Both the position numbers and the translations under genes were made by a program. 64,000 bases of DNA from Lachnospiraceae bacterium (GTDB lineage: Bacteria > Bacillota > Clostridia > Lachnospirales > Lachnospiraceae), in NCBI GenBank assembly GCA_017938405.1, contig JAGBBP010000034.1:1-64000 (forward strand). The letters run 5' to 3'. Below the pieces are notes generated by a model. The model did no database searches. It was not told the DNA's origin and worked only from the letters and a program-made list of their open reading frames with translations. The stretch's first letter is position 1, and each line of letters begins with the position of its first letter. This document shows, in pieces, positions 1 to 9,111 of the stretch.

Positions 1-1
1 A

Positions 2-195
2 CCGACCGCGACACCGGAACCGACTGCGACACCGGAACCGACCGCGACACCGGAACCGACTGCAACACCGGAACCGACCGCAACGCCTGCACCGACATCT
101 ACGCCAGTGCCGACCGCGACACCGGAACCGACATCTACGCCGGTGCCGACTGCGACACCGGTACCGACTGTGACGCCGGAGCCGACCCCGGCCCC
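2..195 (+). repeat. 18-bp tandem repeat coding Pro-Thr-Ala-Thr-Pro-Glu
   Basis: About ten copies of an 18-bp unit, with small variations, run in frame and encode the hexapeptide PTATPE and variants PTSTPV and PTVTPE. Near-identical copies at the left edge suggest recent slippage or unequal exchange, so copy number probably varies between strains. Confidence 0.9.
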
Positions 196-3109
196 GCATG
201 AGCATGCGTGGGATGAGGGCGTGGTAAAGACGGAGGCGACTTGTACAGAGGCAGGTATAAAGTTATTTACCTGTGAGGGCTGCGAGGAAACAAAGGAAGA
301 GGCAATTGAAGCAACCGGTCATGTATGGGATGAAGGTGTAGTAAAGACGGGGGCAACCTGTACCGAAGAAGGTGTAAAGGTATATACCTGTGAAGGTTGT
401 AAGGAAACAAAGGAAGAAGAGATAGAGGCAACCGGTCATGACTGGGGAGCAGAGACGGTACTTACGGCTGCAACCTGTACCACAACGGGCACCAGGGGAA
501 AAGTATGCGCAAGCTGTAAAGAAACGGAAGTTCTTTCGGTAATCGGGACATTGACCCATTCTTACGGTACTGCCGTGACAGTGAAGGAACCGACCTGTGT
601 GAGTGAAGGTGAGACAGTTGCCACCTGTTCCGGCTGCGGTGCGACGAAAACGGGAACATTGGAGAAGTTGTCTGCTGACGGAGAACATACCTGGGTAGAA
701 GATACTTCAAAGTATGAGGAACCGACGGCTACCACCCACGGAAAGAAACATTTTATCTGTTCCGTTTGTGAAGAAGAGAATCCGGAGACGGAGTTGGTTC
801 ATCCGGAAAATGAGAATTATGTATTTGCAACGATGGATGAGCTGGGCAATTGGACAAAGATAGAGCATGACTGTAGCAGCGGAAAGGAATTACCGGACGG
901 AACCAAGCTTGTGGCATTCTGTGGGCTTTGTGAAGCGGAAGGTGTACTGGAGCCGGTAGGATACATTGATGTTGAAATGTATGGTCACATAGATTTAGAC
1001 GGCAAAGAGTCGGTACATGTTACCTATGCAGAGAGGGAACACGGATATATTAATATGACCATGCCGGATGGAACAAACGAGGAGCACTGTGCGGTATTCG
1101 CTGACTGTATTGTATGTAACAATTACAAAGTGGCGATAGAACACGAGGTTGTTCTGAACGGAGACGGTACCGGGTATTGCCACTCCTGTGGTAAGGATGT
1201 TACATTGACAAATGATCCGGACGGTACGAAATTCCCGTGGTGCAGTGCGTTCGGTTGTCATCAGACGACGTTTACTTTTATAGAGGCAGAGTCCGAGAAG
1301 GATCACGACAGGAGTGTGACTACCTGTCAGATTATGGGCTGTGACTATAGGGAAGAAGAAATCTATCACGATTATAAAGAAGAGGACGGATGGGTAACGG
1401 AACCGACGGATACGGAGCACGGTACAAAGCGGTATGTATGTACAATAGAGGGGTGTGATGCGTTCTATGAGGATAGCAGTCATGTTTCGAGCGGAACCTG
1501 GGAGTATGCGATATACAAAGAGGACGGCACCTGGGAGCCGGTAGACTTTGATTGCCAAAGAGACGGCGGAGCCGGCTACCGTGAAGGAATGAAACAAGTA
1601 CAATTCTGTTCGGTTTGTCGTCAGCAGGGAAAATGGGAACCGATAGAGCAGCGGGAGCTTATTCTTGTAGAAGGCGACGGAATACACTTGCAGGCACAGA
1701 CGTGGAGTGGAAATCCGCATGTATATTATCAGGTAATTGATGAAAACTATCAGGTTGCTCGCGTTTTGGGCACAGCTTATATTGAATATGTATGTTGTGA
1801 TGGTAGATCAGAGTTGGGACCGCATGACATGTATCGAAATGCAGATGGTTCCTTGTACTGTAATACTTGTGGCAGAGGCGATTTTGACTCCTTTGAAGAT
1901 ACCTACGGCACTATAGATTGGTGTACCATGTTTGGCCATACGGAAGACCACGGAACAACTATTGAGGGTACCTGTCAGAAGGCAGGAGAACTTGTGTTTA
2001 AGTGTCTGGTATGTAATTCCAATGTAAGAGTAGAGGAACTTCCGTTAGGAGATCATAAGTGGGTAGAGGACACTGCTAAGCGCAGAGAACCGACCAGTGA
2101 TATGGACGGTACGAGTTATTGGTACTGTACGAATGATGGTTGTACGGAAACGAAGGAAGAGAAAATTCATGGTCAGGTTGCCTGGGATATTGTGATGGCT
2201 TCCGAAGTTACGGAGGACGGTCAGCCTATCTGGAGCGCTGTGGATTATTACTGTCAGGAAGGCAATACGGACGTGCTGGAGGGAACCCGCGTGATGGAGT
2301 ACTGTTTGAACTGCCAACAGTATGTAGGAGAGGGATATGATATCAGCCGGTGTATTGTGACAACAGAAGGCATCTCCTATGAGGAAAATCCGGAAACCGG
2401 GGAATTGGAAGAAGTGCCTGCAACCATTACCCATGTCTGTGCACCGGAGTATAAGCTTGTATGTAAAAACGCCGTTGTAAACCAGGAAGATGTGATTTTA
2501 GCCGTAGAGTGTCGTCCTTGTGTGCGTTGTGGATATGGTTTTGAGGTAAGGAGCCATGAGGATGGAGGTACCATACTCTATGATGATACAACGGGAGAGT
2601 ATCGCTGTTCCGAGTGTGATGCCATTGCGTTGTACGGGGGTGATTTTGTAAGGCTGGAAAACGAGCAGTGGTGTAGCGTATACGGTCATTCTTATGATGA
2701 ACTGACGGTTTATAATGCAGGATGTTTTGAAGATTGTGTGGGAAATCGCTATTGGATGACCTATTGCCGTATCGGCGAAGAACCATATTACATGAAGGAA
2801 GATGCGGAACATACGGTTCCTGATCATGATTACGCTACTTATATGACAAAAACGAACTTCACACTGAAATCCTTTACTTATGGCTCTCAAGTCATAACAG
2901 ATGTAGAAATGTTAAGAAAAGCAATTTTGTCTGCGGAGGAAATGACTATGGTGGAGATGGTAATCGAGTGTAGCGGACACGATTACTCTACCGGTAAATC
3001 GGTAAATTGTGAGGCCGGGACACATACATTAACCGGAGCTGATTTAATTGCCAACGGCTGGTTTGCTTCGGTAGAAGAAGCAGGTAATACTTATCAGTAC
3101 ACGCGATAG
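2..3109 (+). CDS. Cys-rich repeat surface protein, 5' end missing
   Basis: The reading frame is open from the left edge, so the N-terminus lies outside the window; a GTG at 107 is internal to the repeat and not a credible start. The visible part opens with about 60 residues of Pro-Thr-Glu hexapeptide repeats, a wall or surface stalk type of sequence. Then follow several units built on a His-x-Trp, Thr-Cys-Thr-x-x-Gly and Cys-x-x-Cys pattern (first at about 200-430), a zinc-ribbon-like repeat common in large secreted clostridial proteins. Later units diverge and are longer, still with paired CxxC and conserved His/Trp. No LPXTG motif or C-terminal membrane segment is seen. Metal binding by the Cys/His pairs and an extracellular location are inferences. 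Function unknown; the next gene starts 43 bp downstream and may be cotranscribed. Confidence 0.8.
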   Translation, partial: PTATPEPTATPEPTATPEPTATPEPTATPAPTSTPVPTATPEPTSTPVPTATPVPTVTPEPTPAPHEHAWDEGVVKTEATCTEAGIKLFTCEGCEETKEEAIEATGHVWDEGVVKTGATCTEEGVKVYTCEGCKETKEEEIEATGHDWGAETVLTAATCTTTGTRGKVCASCKETEVLSVIGTLTHSYGTAVTVKEPTCVSEGETVATCSGCGATKTGTLEKLSADGEHTWVEDTSKYEEPTATTHGKKHFICSVCEEENPETELVHPENENYVFATMDELGNWTKIEHDCSSGKELPDGTKLVAFCGLCEAEGVLEPVGYIDVEMYGHIDLDGKESVHVTYAEREHGYINMTMPDGTNEEHCAVFADCIVCNNYKVAIEHEVVLNGDGTGYCHSCGKDVTLTNDPDGTKFPWCSAFGCHQTTFTFIEAESEKDHDRSVTTCQIMGCDYREEEIYHDYKEEDGWVTEPTDTEHGTKRYVCTIEGCDAFYEDSSHVSSGTWEYAIYKEDGTWEPVDFDCQRDGGAGYREGMKQVQFCSVCRQQGKWEPIEQRELILVEGDGIHLQAQTWSGNPHVYYQVIDENYQVARVLGTAYIEYVCCDGRSELGPHDMYRNADGSLYCNTCGRGDFDSFEDTYGTIDWCTMFGHTEDHGTTIEGTCQKAGELVFKCLVCNSNVRVEELPLGDHKWVEDTAKRREPTSDMDGTSYWYCTNDGCTETKEEKIHGQVAWDIVMASEVTEDGQPIWSAVDYYCQEGNTDVLEGTRVMEYCLNCQQYVGEGYDISRCIVTTEGISYEENPETGELEEVPATITHVCAPEYKLVCKNAVVNQEDVILAVECRPCVRCGYGFEVRSHEDGGTILYDDTTGEYRCSECDAIALYGGDFVRLENEQWCSVYGHSYDELTVYNAGCFEDCVGNRYWMTYCRIGEEPYYMKEDAEHTVPDHDYATYMTKTNFTLKSFTYGSQVITDVEMLRKAILSAEEMTMVEMVIECSGHDYSTGKSVNCEAGTHTLTGADLIANGWFASVEEAGNTYQYTR

Positions 3110-3151
3110 GCTGTCTTTTAGGTGTGTAGTGAATGGATAAAAGGAGCATTT

Positions 3152-5011
3152 ATGTTAAAAAACAAAAGAGTATCCTTAGCAATTACAATACTTGCCGTGC
3201 TGCTGTTGGGGCTTTGCTCCAACAGTGAGTTGGCACAATCACTGGGGCAACGGGCGACGGATGCCTTGTACTCCCGTGGGTTGCAGGCAACCGGAAATAT
3301 ACAGATTATTACCATTGATGCGGAGTCCGAGGAAGAGTACGGCTACTTTACGGAATGGGATAGAAGCAGGGCGGCGGAGTTAATCCGGGCTTTGAACCAG
3401 CCGGATACTAGGCCGGCGGTTATCGCATTCGATATTAACTATGTAACGAGCCGGAGCCCGGAGGGTGACGCGGCTTTTGTAGAAGCGGCAAAGGAAGCCG
3501 GAAATGTTGTGATTGCTTCCAGGGCGAAGATGCGGACGAAGGTGGAGGAAGTAGACGGGGAACTGGTGGCGGACGAGCTTTATGTGGAGGGATACGAGTA
3601 TCCGTATGAAGCATTAAAGGAGGCTACCGCCCACGGTTTTTCCAATACTTCTCCCGACGAGGATGATGTGGTACGACATACCCTGTTGTCTGTAGAATAT
3701 GACGGGGAAACGGTGTACAGCTTCCCGTATCGGACCTATTTGGAATATATGGAGTTTATGGGGAAGGCGCCGTATGTGCCGCGGGTAGATGACATGAATT
3801 TATACGGAATTCATTTTATCCGTCAGCCGGGAGGGTATTCTACCTATCCTTGGGCAAAGGTAGCAAGCGGCGAAGTGGACCCGCGCTATTTTAAAGACAA
3901 AGTCGTATTAGTCGGTGCGTATACGTCGGGCATGATGGACCAGTATTCGGTGCCGATTTCCAAAGAGGGTCAGATGTTCGGAGTGGAAATCCACGCCAAC
4001 ATCATCGATTCTCTGTGTAGAGGATATTCCTATCAGGAAGCAAAGCCGGAATTGGTAACCGTAGTGAATATTGTAATCTGTCTTTTGTATTTACTGTTGT
4101 TGCGAAAGACCAATTTGGGAATCAGTATCGGTGGCGGAGTAGTGCTGATTGCGGCCTATCTGTTTGGCGTAAAAGAAGTCTATGACAAAGGCTGGTATGT
4201 ATATCCTTTCGGTCTTGTAGTTTGTATTCTTCTTATGTTAGCCGGTCACATTATCGGCAAATACGTGGGCGAATGGCTCAGTAAACGCCGGATTATGAAG
4301 GAGTTTAAGAAGTACGTGGCTCCGCAGGTATTGGAGCAAATGAATAAAAGCGGTGAGCTGTCCATTAAGCTTGGCGGTGAATCCAGAGATATTGCGGTAC
4401 TGTTTGTAGATATCCGTGGGTTTACCACCCTTTCCGAAGCGCTTTCTCCGGAACAGGTGGTGGAGATGTTAAACGAATATCTGGCACTTACCACGGAGGC
4501 GATTTTTAAAAACGGCGGTACCCTGGATAAGTTTATCGGCGACGCTACCATGGCAGTGTTTAACGCGCCGGTGGATTTGCCGGATTACGAAGCAAGGGCA
4601 GTACAGGCGGCACTGGATATTGTACACGGTGCGGCGAAGGTAAACGTCCGGATTAAGGAAAAAATCGGCCGGGAGGTTGCTTTCGGTGTGGGCGTCAACT
4701 GCGGCAAGGCGGTCGTTGGAAACATCGGTTGTGAAACCCGGATGGACTATACCGCCATCGGCGATACGGTCAATACGGCAGCCCGCTTGGAGGGAAAAGC
4801 ACTGGGCGGACAGGTGGTGATCAGTGAAAACCTGCGGCAGCGTCTTGCCGGAAGAATCATTACGGAACCGTTAGGGGAAATGGCATTAAAGGGAAAAGCG
4901 GAGCCTTTGGCGGTACATTCCGTGCTGGATTTTGTTGAAAATAACGGGGAAGCGAAGGAAGAGGCAGCAAAGGAAGTAACGAACGAAGCTGCGGAGGAGA
5001 AGACAGAATAA
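3152..5011 (+). CDS. CHASE2-domain class III adenylate cyclase
   Basis: Predicted membrane-bound cyclase making cAMP from ATP. Layout of 619 residues: an N-terminal membrane helix (about 7-25), an extracytoplasmic CHASE2 sensor domain (about 28-295), three closely spaced membrane helices (about 300-375), then a class III cyclase domain (about 405-590). The catalytic set is complete: metal-binding Asp in FVDIRGFT, a second Asp in IGDATM, the adenine-selecting Lys in LDKFIGD paired with Asp in YTAIGDTVN, and the transition-state Asn/Arg in NTAARLEG. This favours ATP over GTP. The tail is Glu/Lys-rich. ATG 3152 is chosen over an upstream GTG (3122) because AAGGAG lies 5 nt before it. The GAF/HD-GYP gene follows after 13 bp, so the two probably form one signalling operon. 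Confidence 0.92.
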   Translation: MLKNKRVSLAITILAVLLLGLCSNSELAQSLGQRATDALYSRGLQATGNIQIITIDAESEEEYGYFTEWDRSRAAELIRALNQPDTRPAVIAFDINYVTSRSPEGDAAFVEAAKEAGNVVIASRAKMRTKVEEVDGELVADELYVEGYEYPYEALKEATAHGFSNTSPDEDDVVRHTLLSVEYDGETVYSFPYRTYLEYMEFMGKAPYVPRVDDMNLYGIHFIRQPGGYSTYPWAKVASGEVDPRYFKDKVVLVGAYTSGMMDQYSVPISKEGQMFGVEIHANIIDSLCRGYSYQEAKPELVTVVNIVICLLYLLLLRKTNLGISIGGGVVLIAAYLFGVKEVYDKGWYVYPFGLVVCILLMLAGHIIGKYVGEWLSKRRIMKEFKKYVAPQVLEQMNKSGELSIKLGGESRDIAVLFVDIRGFTTLSEALSPEQVVEMLNEYLALTTEAIFKNGGTLDKFIGDATMAVFNAPVDLPDYEARAVQAALDIVHGAAKVNVRIKEKIGREVAFGVGVNCGKAVVGNIGCETRMDYTAIGDTVNTAARLEGKALGGQVVISENLRQRLAGRIITEPLGEMALKGKAEPLAVHSVLDFVENNGEAKEEAAKEVTNEAAEEKTE

Positions 5012-5024
5012 GGAGGATATCGGG

Positions 5025-6482
5025 GTGTTAGATGTAAACAAGATACTGGATATGAGTATTACGCTCACATCCGAGCATGACTATAATAAAATTCTGGAAA
5101 AGATTGTGACTTGCGCCATGGATTTGACCAACTGTGAAGGCGGTACCTTGTATTTATTCCGGAATGAACGGTTGGAGTTTATGATTATGCGGAATGTGGA
5201 CCCGGAGGTACAGCGCCGGGGCGGCAAGGCGGCTCCGATGGAACTGGATGAAGCAAAGGTATGCGGTTACAGCGCAATTCATCGTACTTTGGTAAATGTG
5301 CCGGATGTTTACGCCGAGAATACGGACTTTGACTTTTCCGGTCCGAAAAAGTATGACAAGATGTTTGGCTGCCGTACCATGTCCATGCTGGCATTCCCTC
5401 TCATTAACCACGAAGAGAAATTAATCGGTGTGGCGCAGCTTTTGAATGCAAGAGATGAAAACAACGAACTGATTGCATTTACGGAGGAGCATGAAGTGTT
5501 GATTCGTGCCTTGGCATCCATGGCGGCGGTTTCTCTGTCCAATATGCAGTACATCGGACAGATTAAGCAGTTGTTACATTCCATTGTGAACGTATTTACC
5601 AACGCAATCGACGCCAGAACGCCGTACAATTATTATCATTCCAAGCATGTCCATGATTTGGTTGTGGATTTTGTGGAATACAGTAACACTGCGGAAGAGG
5701 GGAACGGCCGTCACTTTGATGCGGGGCACAGGGAAGAACTGGAGCTGGCGGCACTGATGCACGATATCGGAAAGCTGGTAACACCGCTGGATGTCATGAA
5801 TAAAGAGACCAGACTGGCGGGACGGCTGGAAATGGTACTGAACCGTTTGAAGTATATTCGTGCGTTAAAGCAGATTGATTTCTTTGAAGAAAGATGTTCC
5901 AAGGATGAATACAATGCAGAGGCAGAGTATATTGCGAAAATGACGGAACTGATTTTGCAGATTAACAGCGCGGGATTTTTGGAAGATGCCAAGGAGATGC
6001 AGATCAAGGAGTTGGCAGAAAAGACATATTGCGACACGGACGGAACGGTGCTTCCGTATATTACGCCGGAGGAAACGGTTTGTCTTTTGATTAAGAAGGG
6101 AACCCTGACCGATGAAGAGCGTGAGATTATGAAGCAGCATGCGGTGTATACGGAACGGTTCCTGACTGCCATGAATTTTGATGAGCATTATAAAAATGTT
6201 CGTACCTGGGCAAGCAATCACCATGAGTTCTTAAACGGTACCGGATATCCCAAGGGACTTTCCGGGGATGATTTACCGTTTGAGGTGCGTTTGCTTACCA
6301 TTGCGGATGTGTTTGATGCATTAACCAGTGATGACCGGCCTTATAAGCGTCCCCATTCCAAGGAATCTGCCTTTCATATTCTCAGTCGTATGGCAGAGGA
6401 CGGGCAGATTGATGAGGCTGTACTGGCAGAGTTCCGGCAGTCGATAGAGTGGAATGAAAAAAGAAAAGAAAATGAGAATTGA
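5025..6482 (+). CDS. GAF and HD-GYP domain cyclic-di-GMP phosphodiesterase
   Basis: A 485-residue cytoplasmic protein with an N-terminal GAF sensor domain (about 15-175) and a C-terminal HD-GYP domain. Visible HD-GYP motifs are HDIGKL (about residue 246), the later HHE followed by NGTGYPKGLSGD (about 398-412) and FDALTSDDRPYKRP. The family hydrolyses c-di-GMP or related dinucleotides. Odd point: roughly 100 residues separate HDIGKL from the KKGTLTDEEREIMKQH segment, where typical family members have about 20, so there is a helical insertion inside the catalytic domain. The start is GTG 5025 with AGGAGG at 5011-5016; this site overlaps the cyclase stop codon, suggesting coupled expression. Substrate assignment rests on family knowledge. 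Confidence 0.9.
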   Translation: MLDVNKILDMSITLTSEHDYNKILEKIVTCAMDLTNCEGGTLYLFRNERLEFMIMRNVDPEVQRRGGKAAPMELDEAKVCGYSAIHRTLVNVPDVYAENTDFDFSGPKKYDKMFGCRTMSMLAFPLINHEEKLIGVAQLLNARDENNELIAFTEEHEVLIRALASMAAVSLSNMQYIGQIKQLLHSIVNVFTNAIDARTPYNYYHSKHVHDLVVDFVEYSNTAEEGNGRHFDAGHREELELAALMHDIGKLVTPLDVMNKETRLAGRLEMVLNRLKYIRALKQIDFFEERCSKDEYNAEAEYIAKMTELILQINSAGFLEDAKEMQIKELAEKTYCDTDGTVLPYITPEETVCLLIKKGTLTDEEREIMKQHAVYTERFLTAMNFDEHYKNVRTWASNHHEFLNGTGYPKGLSGDDLPFEVRLLTIADVFDALTSDDRPYKRPHSKESAFHILSRMAEDGQIDEAVLAEFRQSIEWNEKRKENEN

Positions 6483-6491
6483 GGTGAGTAT

Positions 6492-7274
6492 ATGACACAG
6501 TTGTATATGATACCGGATTTTAAATCTGTGGCGGAGTCGGCGCAGTATGCGGCGGAGCAGAACTTGCGATTTGAATATAACGATTTTATTTTTCCGTCCG
6601 TATTGGATGACGAAAAACTGGTGGAAGAACGGATTGCGGAGTATAAAAGATTGAACCGGGATTGTTCCAAAGATACCATGCACGGGGCATTTTTTGATGT
6701 GACGGTGTTTAGTTACGATGCAAAGATTCGGGAAGTTTCTCTGCTCCGGATGCGTCAGTCCATGGAAATTGCGAAGAAAATGGGCTTGCGCGGCGTTGTG
6801 TTTCACGGAAATCATTGCCCGTTTTTGCACGGAGAAATATATGATACCCATTGGTTGGATTGTACGGAAGAAGCAGTTCGTGAATTGGCAAAGGAGTATC
6901 CGGATGTTGAAATTTTTATGGAAAACATGTTTGATGATACACCGGAAATGTTAAGGAAATTGGCGGAGCGATTGCAGGATGTAAAGAATTTCGGGATTTG
7001 TCTGGATTATTCCCATGCCCAGATTACCTCAAAGAACGGTGTAGTGTGGTTTGAACAATTAGGCAAGTTTGTTCGCCATATCCATGTGAATGACCATTGT
7101 TTTGCAGGGGATGTGCATATGGCTCCGGGGGAAGGAATGACGGATTGGGAGGAGTTTTTTTGCCTAAAAGAACAGTATGCACCGGAGGCGACGGTGCTGT
7201 GTGAGGTGTCAGGTTTAGAGAAGGCAAGAAAAGGAATTTCGTTTTTAAAAAGTATGATACAGAGAAAAATGTAA
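6492..7274 (+). CDS. Sugar phosphate isomerase/epimerase-like TIM barrel
   Basis: 260 residues matching the xylose-isomerase-like TIM barrel (AP endonuclease family 2 fold). Metal-site style residues are visible: Glu in FMENMFDD (about 144), Asp/His in CLDYSHA, His in HIHVNDH and Glu in LCEVSG, in the expected order along the strands. Such proteins isomerise or epimerise sugars or inositols; the substrate cannot be told from sequence. It starts 10 bp after the HD-GYP gene with a GAGGTGA ribosome site, so it is likely the last gene of that operon, ending at the terminator near 7303. Its link to signalling genes may be only positional. Confidence 0.75.
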   Translation: MTQLYMIPDFKSVAESAQYAAEQNLRFEYNDFIFPSVLDDEKLVEERIAEYKRLNRDCSKDTMHGAFFDVTVFSYDAKIREVSLLRMRQSMEIAKKMGLRGVVFHGNHCPFLHGEIYDTHWLDCTEEAVRELAKEYPDVEIFMENMFDDTPEMLRKLAERLQDVKNFGICLDYSHAQITSKNGVVWFEQLGKFVRHIHVNDHCFAGDVHMAPGEGMTDWEEFFCLKEQYAPEATVLCEVSGLEKARKGISFLKSMIQRKM

Positions 7275-7302
7275 AAAATTACATTATGAGAAGTGTACAG
7301 AA

Positions 7303-7348
7303 AGAACTGTCGGGTCAGGGCACGCCTTGATACGAGGGTTCTTTTTTT
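7303..7348 (+). terminator. Rho-independent terminator
   Basis: A long stem (AGAAC at 7303 pairing with GTTCT at 7338, continuing inward over about 11 further pairs with two G-T pairs and one mismatch) is followed by seven T. It closes the cyclase/HD-GYP/isomerase operon. Confidence 0.85.
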
Positions 7349-7437
7349 GTTTATATTGTATAAAAACTTATAAAATCTTCCAATTTATGTATTTATAATA
7401 AGATGTCTGTGGATTGGGATAAAATCGTTAAAAATGC

Positions 7438-7466
7438 TGTACATTTCGCGAAAAAAGTGATATAAT
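7438..7466 (+). promoter_or_regulatory. Sigma-A promoter of the CZB chemoreceptor gene
   Basis: TGTACA (7438-7443), 17-bp spacer, TATAAT (7461-7466). It leaves an untranslated leader of about 70 nt with AAGGAGGA before ATG 7543. No SigD-type box was seen, unlike the flagellins. Confidence 0.65.
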
Positions 7467-7542
7467 AGATGAAAAGAAAAGTGGTTATTTCGAAAGAAAA
7501 CGAAGGATATTTGTATCCGGGAGAACGAAGGAGGAGATTGAT

Positions 7543-8973
7543 ATGTTTCGTAAAAAGAAGGACGTAAAATTAATTGATGCAATCCGCGTATTGCGTGGAA
7601 CAGAGACGGTGGAGGGCTCGCCGGAGCTTGTGGAGATTCACAATCGTTTGCTTAAGGGAAGAACGTCCCTTGAAGGGATTATGACCAATACCCTTACGTC
7701 TGCAATGAACATGAGTAATCTGGATTTGCAGGTAAGTGACAGAGTAGATGAGTTAACGGAAATCAGTGAGCATTTATCCGGAGATGCGGTGGATTTGAAT
7801 CATATTTCCGCAGAGGCTGCCATGGTAACAAAGCAGGTTGCGGTGGCCCATGATATGCTGGCCCAGTCCATTACCGAGATTTCCGGAAATACCATGGAGT
7901 GCTTGCAGGCTATCGAAAAGAGTGAGGAGAATGTGCTGAGTATCGAGCGTTTATCGAAGGATGCGGAGCGGGATTCCAAGACCATGCAGGCGGATATGTC
8001 CGCATTACTTAAGGTAATTGAGCAGATGCAGGAGGTAATCGGTTCCATTAACGCAATTTCCGGGCAGACCAATCTCCTTGCATTGAATGCTTCCATTGAG
8101 GCGGCAAGAGCGGGAGAGGCCGGTAAGGGATTCGCGGTGGTTGCGGATGAGATTCGTCAGTTGGCAGACGAAACCAGAGCACTTACCAGTAACATGTCTG
8201 AGTTTGTAACCAATATCCGTACCGCTTCCCAGCAGAGTGCGGAAAGCGTAGAAACTACAGTGGCTGCGTTAAATCAGATTAACGAGAATTTAACCGTGAT
8301 TGTAGAAGGTAATGTGGAAAACAGAAAGCGTTTGCAGGATATTAACGAGAGTCTTACCAATATTGCGGCAACCAGTGAAGAAATCAGTAGTTCCATGAGT
8401 GAGGTGGAAAATCAGGCAATGCAGCTGGATGAGAAGGTTTCCGATGTGGCACAGGAAGTGGTTATTTTAAAGGAGGTAAGTGTAAGCCTCGGAGATGTGG
8501 TAAAGCCGATGATTACCATCGAGGAATGTCTGCGTGGTACCAACAAGGACTTTGGTACTTTGGCACTGGATGCGTTCTATATGCCGAGTAATCAGGTATT
8601 TATTGAAGCGGTCGGAGGTGCAATTGATGCCCATAAGGGATGGCTGCAGAAGTTGGAGCATATGATTGAAGCCGGCAAGCCGGAACCGTTACAGACCAAC
8701 GACCATCGTTGTGCATTTGGACATTTCTACTATGCGGTACAACCGAAGAATCCGGAGATTTTGGCAATCTGGAAGGATATCAGGGAGCAACATAAGGAGT
8801 TTCATGCCAACGGGGATAAGGCAATTGCAGCCTTGAAGAATCAAAATCTGGATGCGGCAAGAGAGTTCTGTAAGAGTTCCGAGCGGATATCCGAGAAATT
8901 ACTGAAAGACTTTGAAGAAATGGTTCGTTTGGCGGAAGAGTTGGAGAAGAAGCAAATTCGTGTTTTTGAATAA
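7543..8973 (+). CDS. Soluble methyl-accepting chemotaxis protein with C-terminal CZB domain
   Basis: 476 residues without membrane segments, so a cytoplasmic chemoreceptor that should control CheA. The signalling hairpin tip is clear (about 169-205, with [20 protein letters not shown], then [14 protein letters not shown]). From about residue 347 comes a chemoreceptor zinc-binding (CZB) domain: His364, Cys390 in [10 protein letters not shown], and His417/His421 in EQHKEFH form the expected His-Cys-His-His zinc site. In other bacteria CZB domains sense zinc status or oxidants such as hypochlorite; this is family knowledge, not shown here. The gene is monocistronic, with its own promoter and a strong terminator directly after it. 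Confidence 0.93.
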   Translation: MFRKKKDVKLIDAIRVLRGTETVEGSPELVEIHNRLLKGRTSLEGIMTNTLTSAMNMSNLDLQVSDRVDELTEISEHLSGDAVDLNHISAEAAMVTKQVAVAHDMLAQSITEISGNTMECLQAIEKSEENVLSIERLSKDAERDSKTMQADMSALLKVIEQMQEVIGSINAISGQTNLLALNASIEAARAGEAGKGFAVVADEIRQLADETRALTSNMSEFVTNIRTASQQSAESVETTVAALNQINENLTVIVEGNVENRKRLQDINESLTNIAATSEEISSSMSEVENQAMQLDEKVSDVAQEVVILKEVSVSLGDVVKPMITIEECLRGTNKDFGTLALDAFYMPSNQVFIEAVGGAIDAHKGWLQKLEHMIEAGKPEPLQTNDHRCAFGHFYYAVQPKNPEILAIWKDIREQHKEFHANGDKAIAALKNQNLDAAREFCKSSERISEKLLKDFEEMVRLAEELEKKQIRVFE

Positions 8974-8986
8974 GCGGAATAAGAAG

Positions 8987-9015
8987 AGAGGTCGCACTTT
9001 ATGTGCGACCTCTTT
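8987..9015 (+). terminator. Rho-independent terminator
   Basis: Perfect 11-bp stem, AGAGGTCGCAC (8987-8997) with GTGCGACCTCT (9003-9013), then TT and a T-rich stretch. It ends the CZB chemoreceptor transcript. Confidence 0.9.
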
Positions 9016-9024
9016 ATGCTTTTC

Positions 9025-9053
9025 TTGACATTGTTTGACATAGCTCATATAAT
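9025..9053 (+). promoter_or_regulatory. Perfect consensus sigma-A promoter
   Basis: TTGACA (9025-9030), 17-bp spacer, TATAAT (9048-9053). Transcription should begin near 9060, after a TTG at 9058 that could otherwise be taken as a start; this supports ATG 9112. A second TTGACA copy at 9035-9040 is too close to the -10 box to act. Confidence 0.9.
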
Positions 9054-9111
9054 CTAATTGGGATATGATATATTTTGTATATATTTTAAGAAATTGTGTG
9101 AGGGTTATGTT

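Noticed and set aside
2..195. Short tandem repeats as a CRISPR array
   Set aside because: Repeats are contiguous 18-bp units with no unique spacers and stay in frame inside a protein gene.
3122..3152. GTG 3122 as the cyclase start
   Set aside because: A ribosome site stands between it and the ATG at 3152, and the extra residues precede the membrane helix without adding a feature.
9035..9053. Second TTGACA as the -35 of the FecR-lectin gene
   Set aside because: Only 7 nt separate it from the -10 box.
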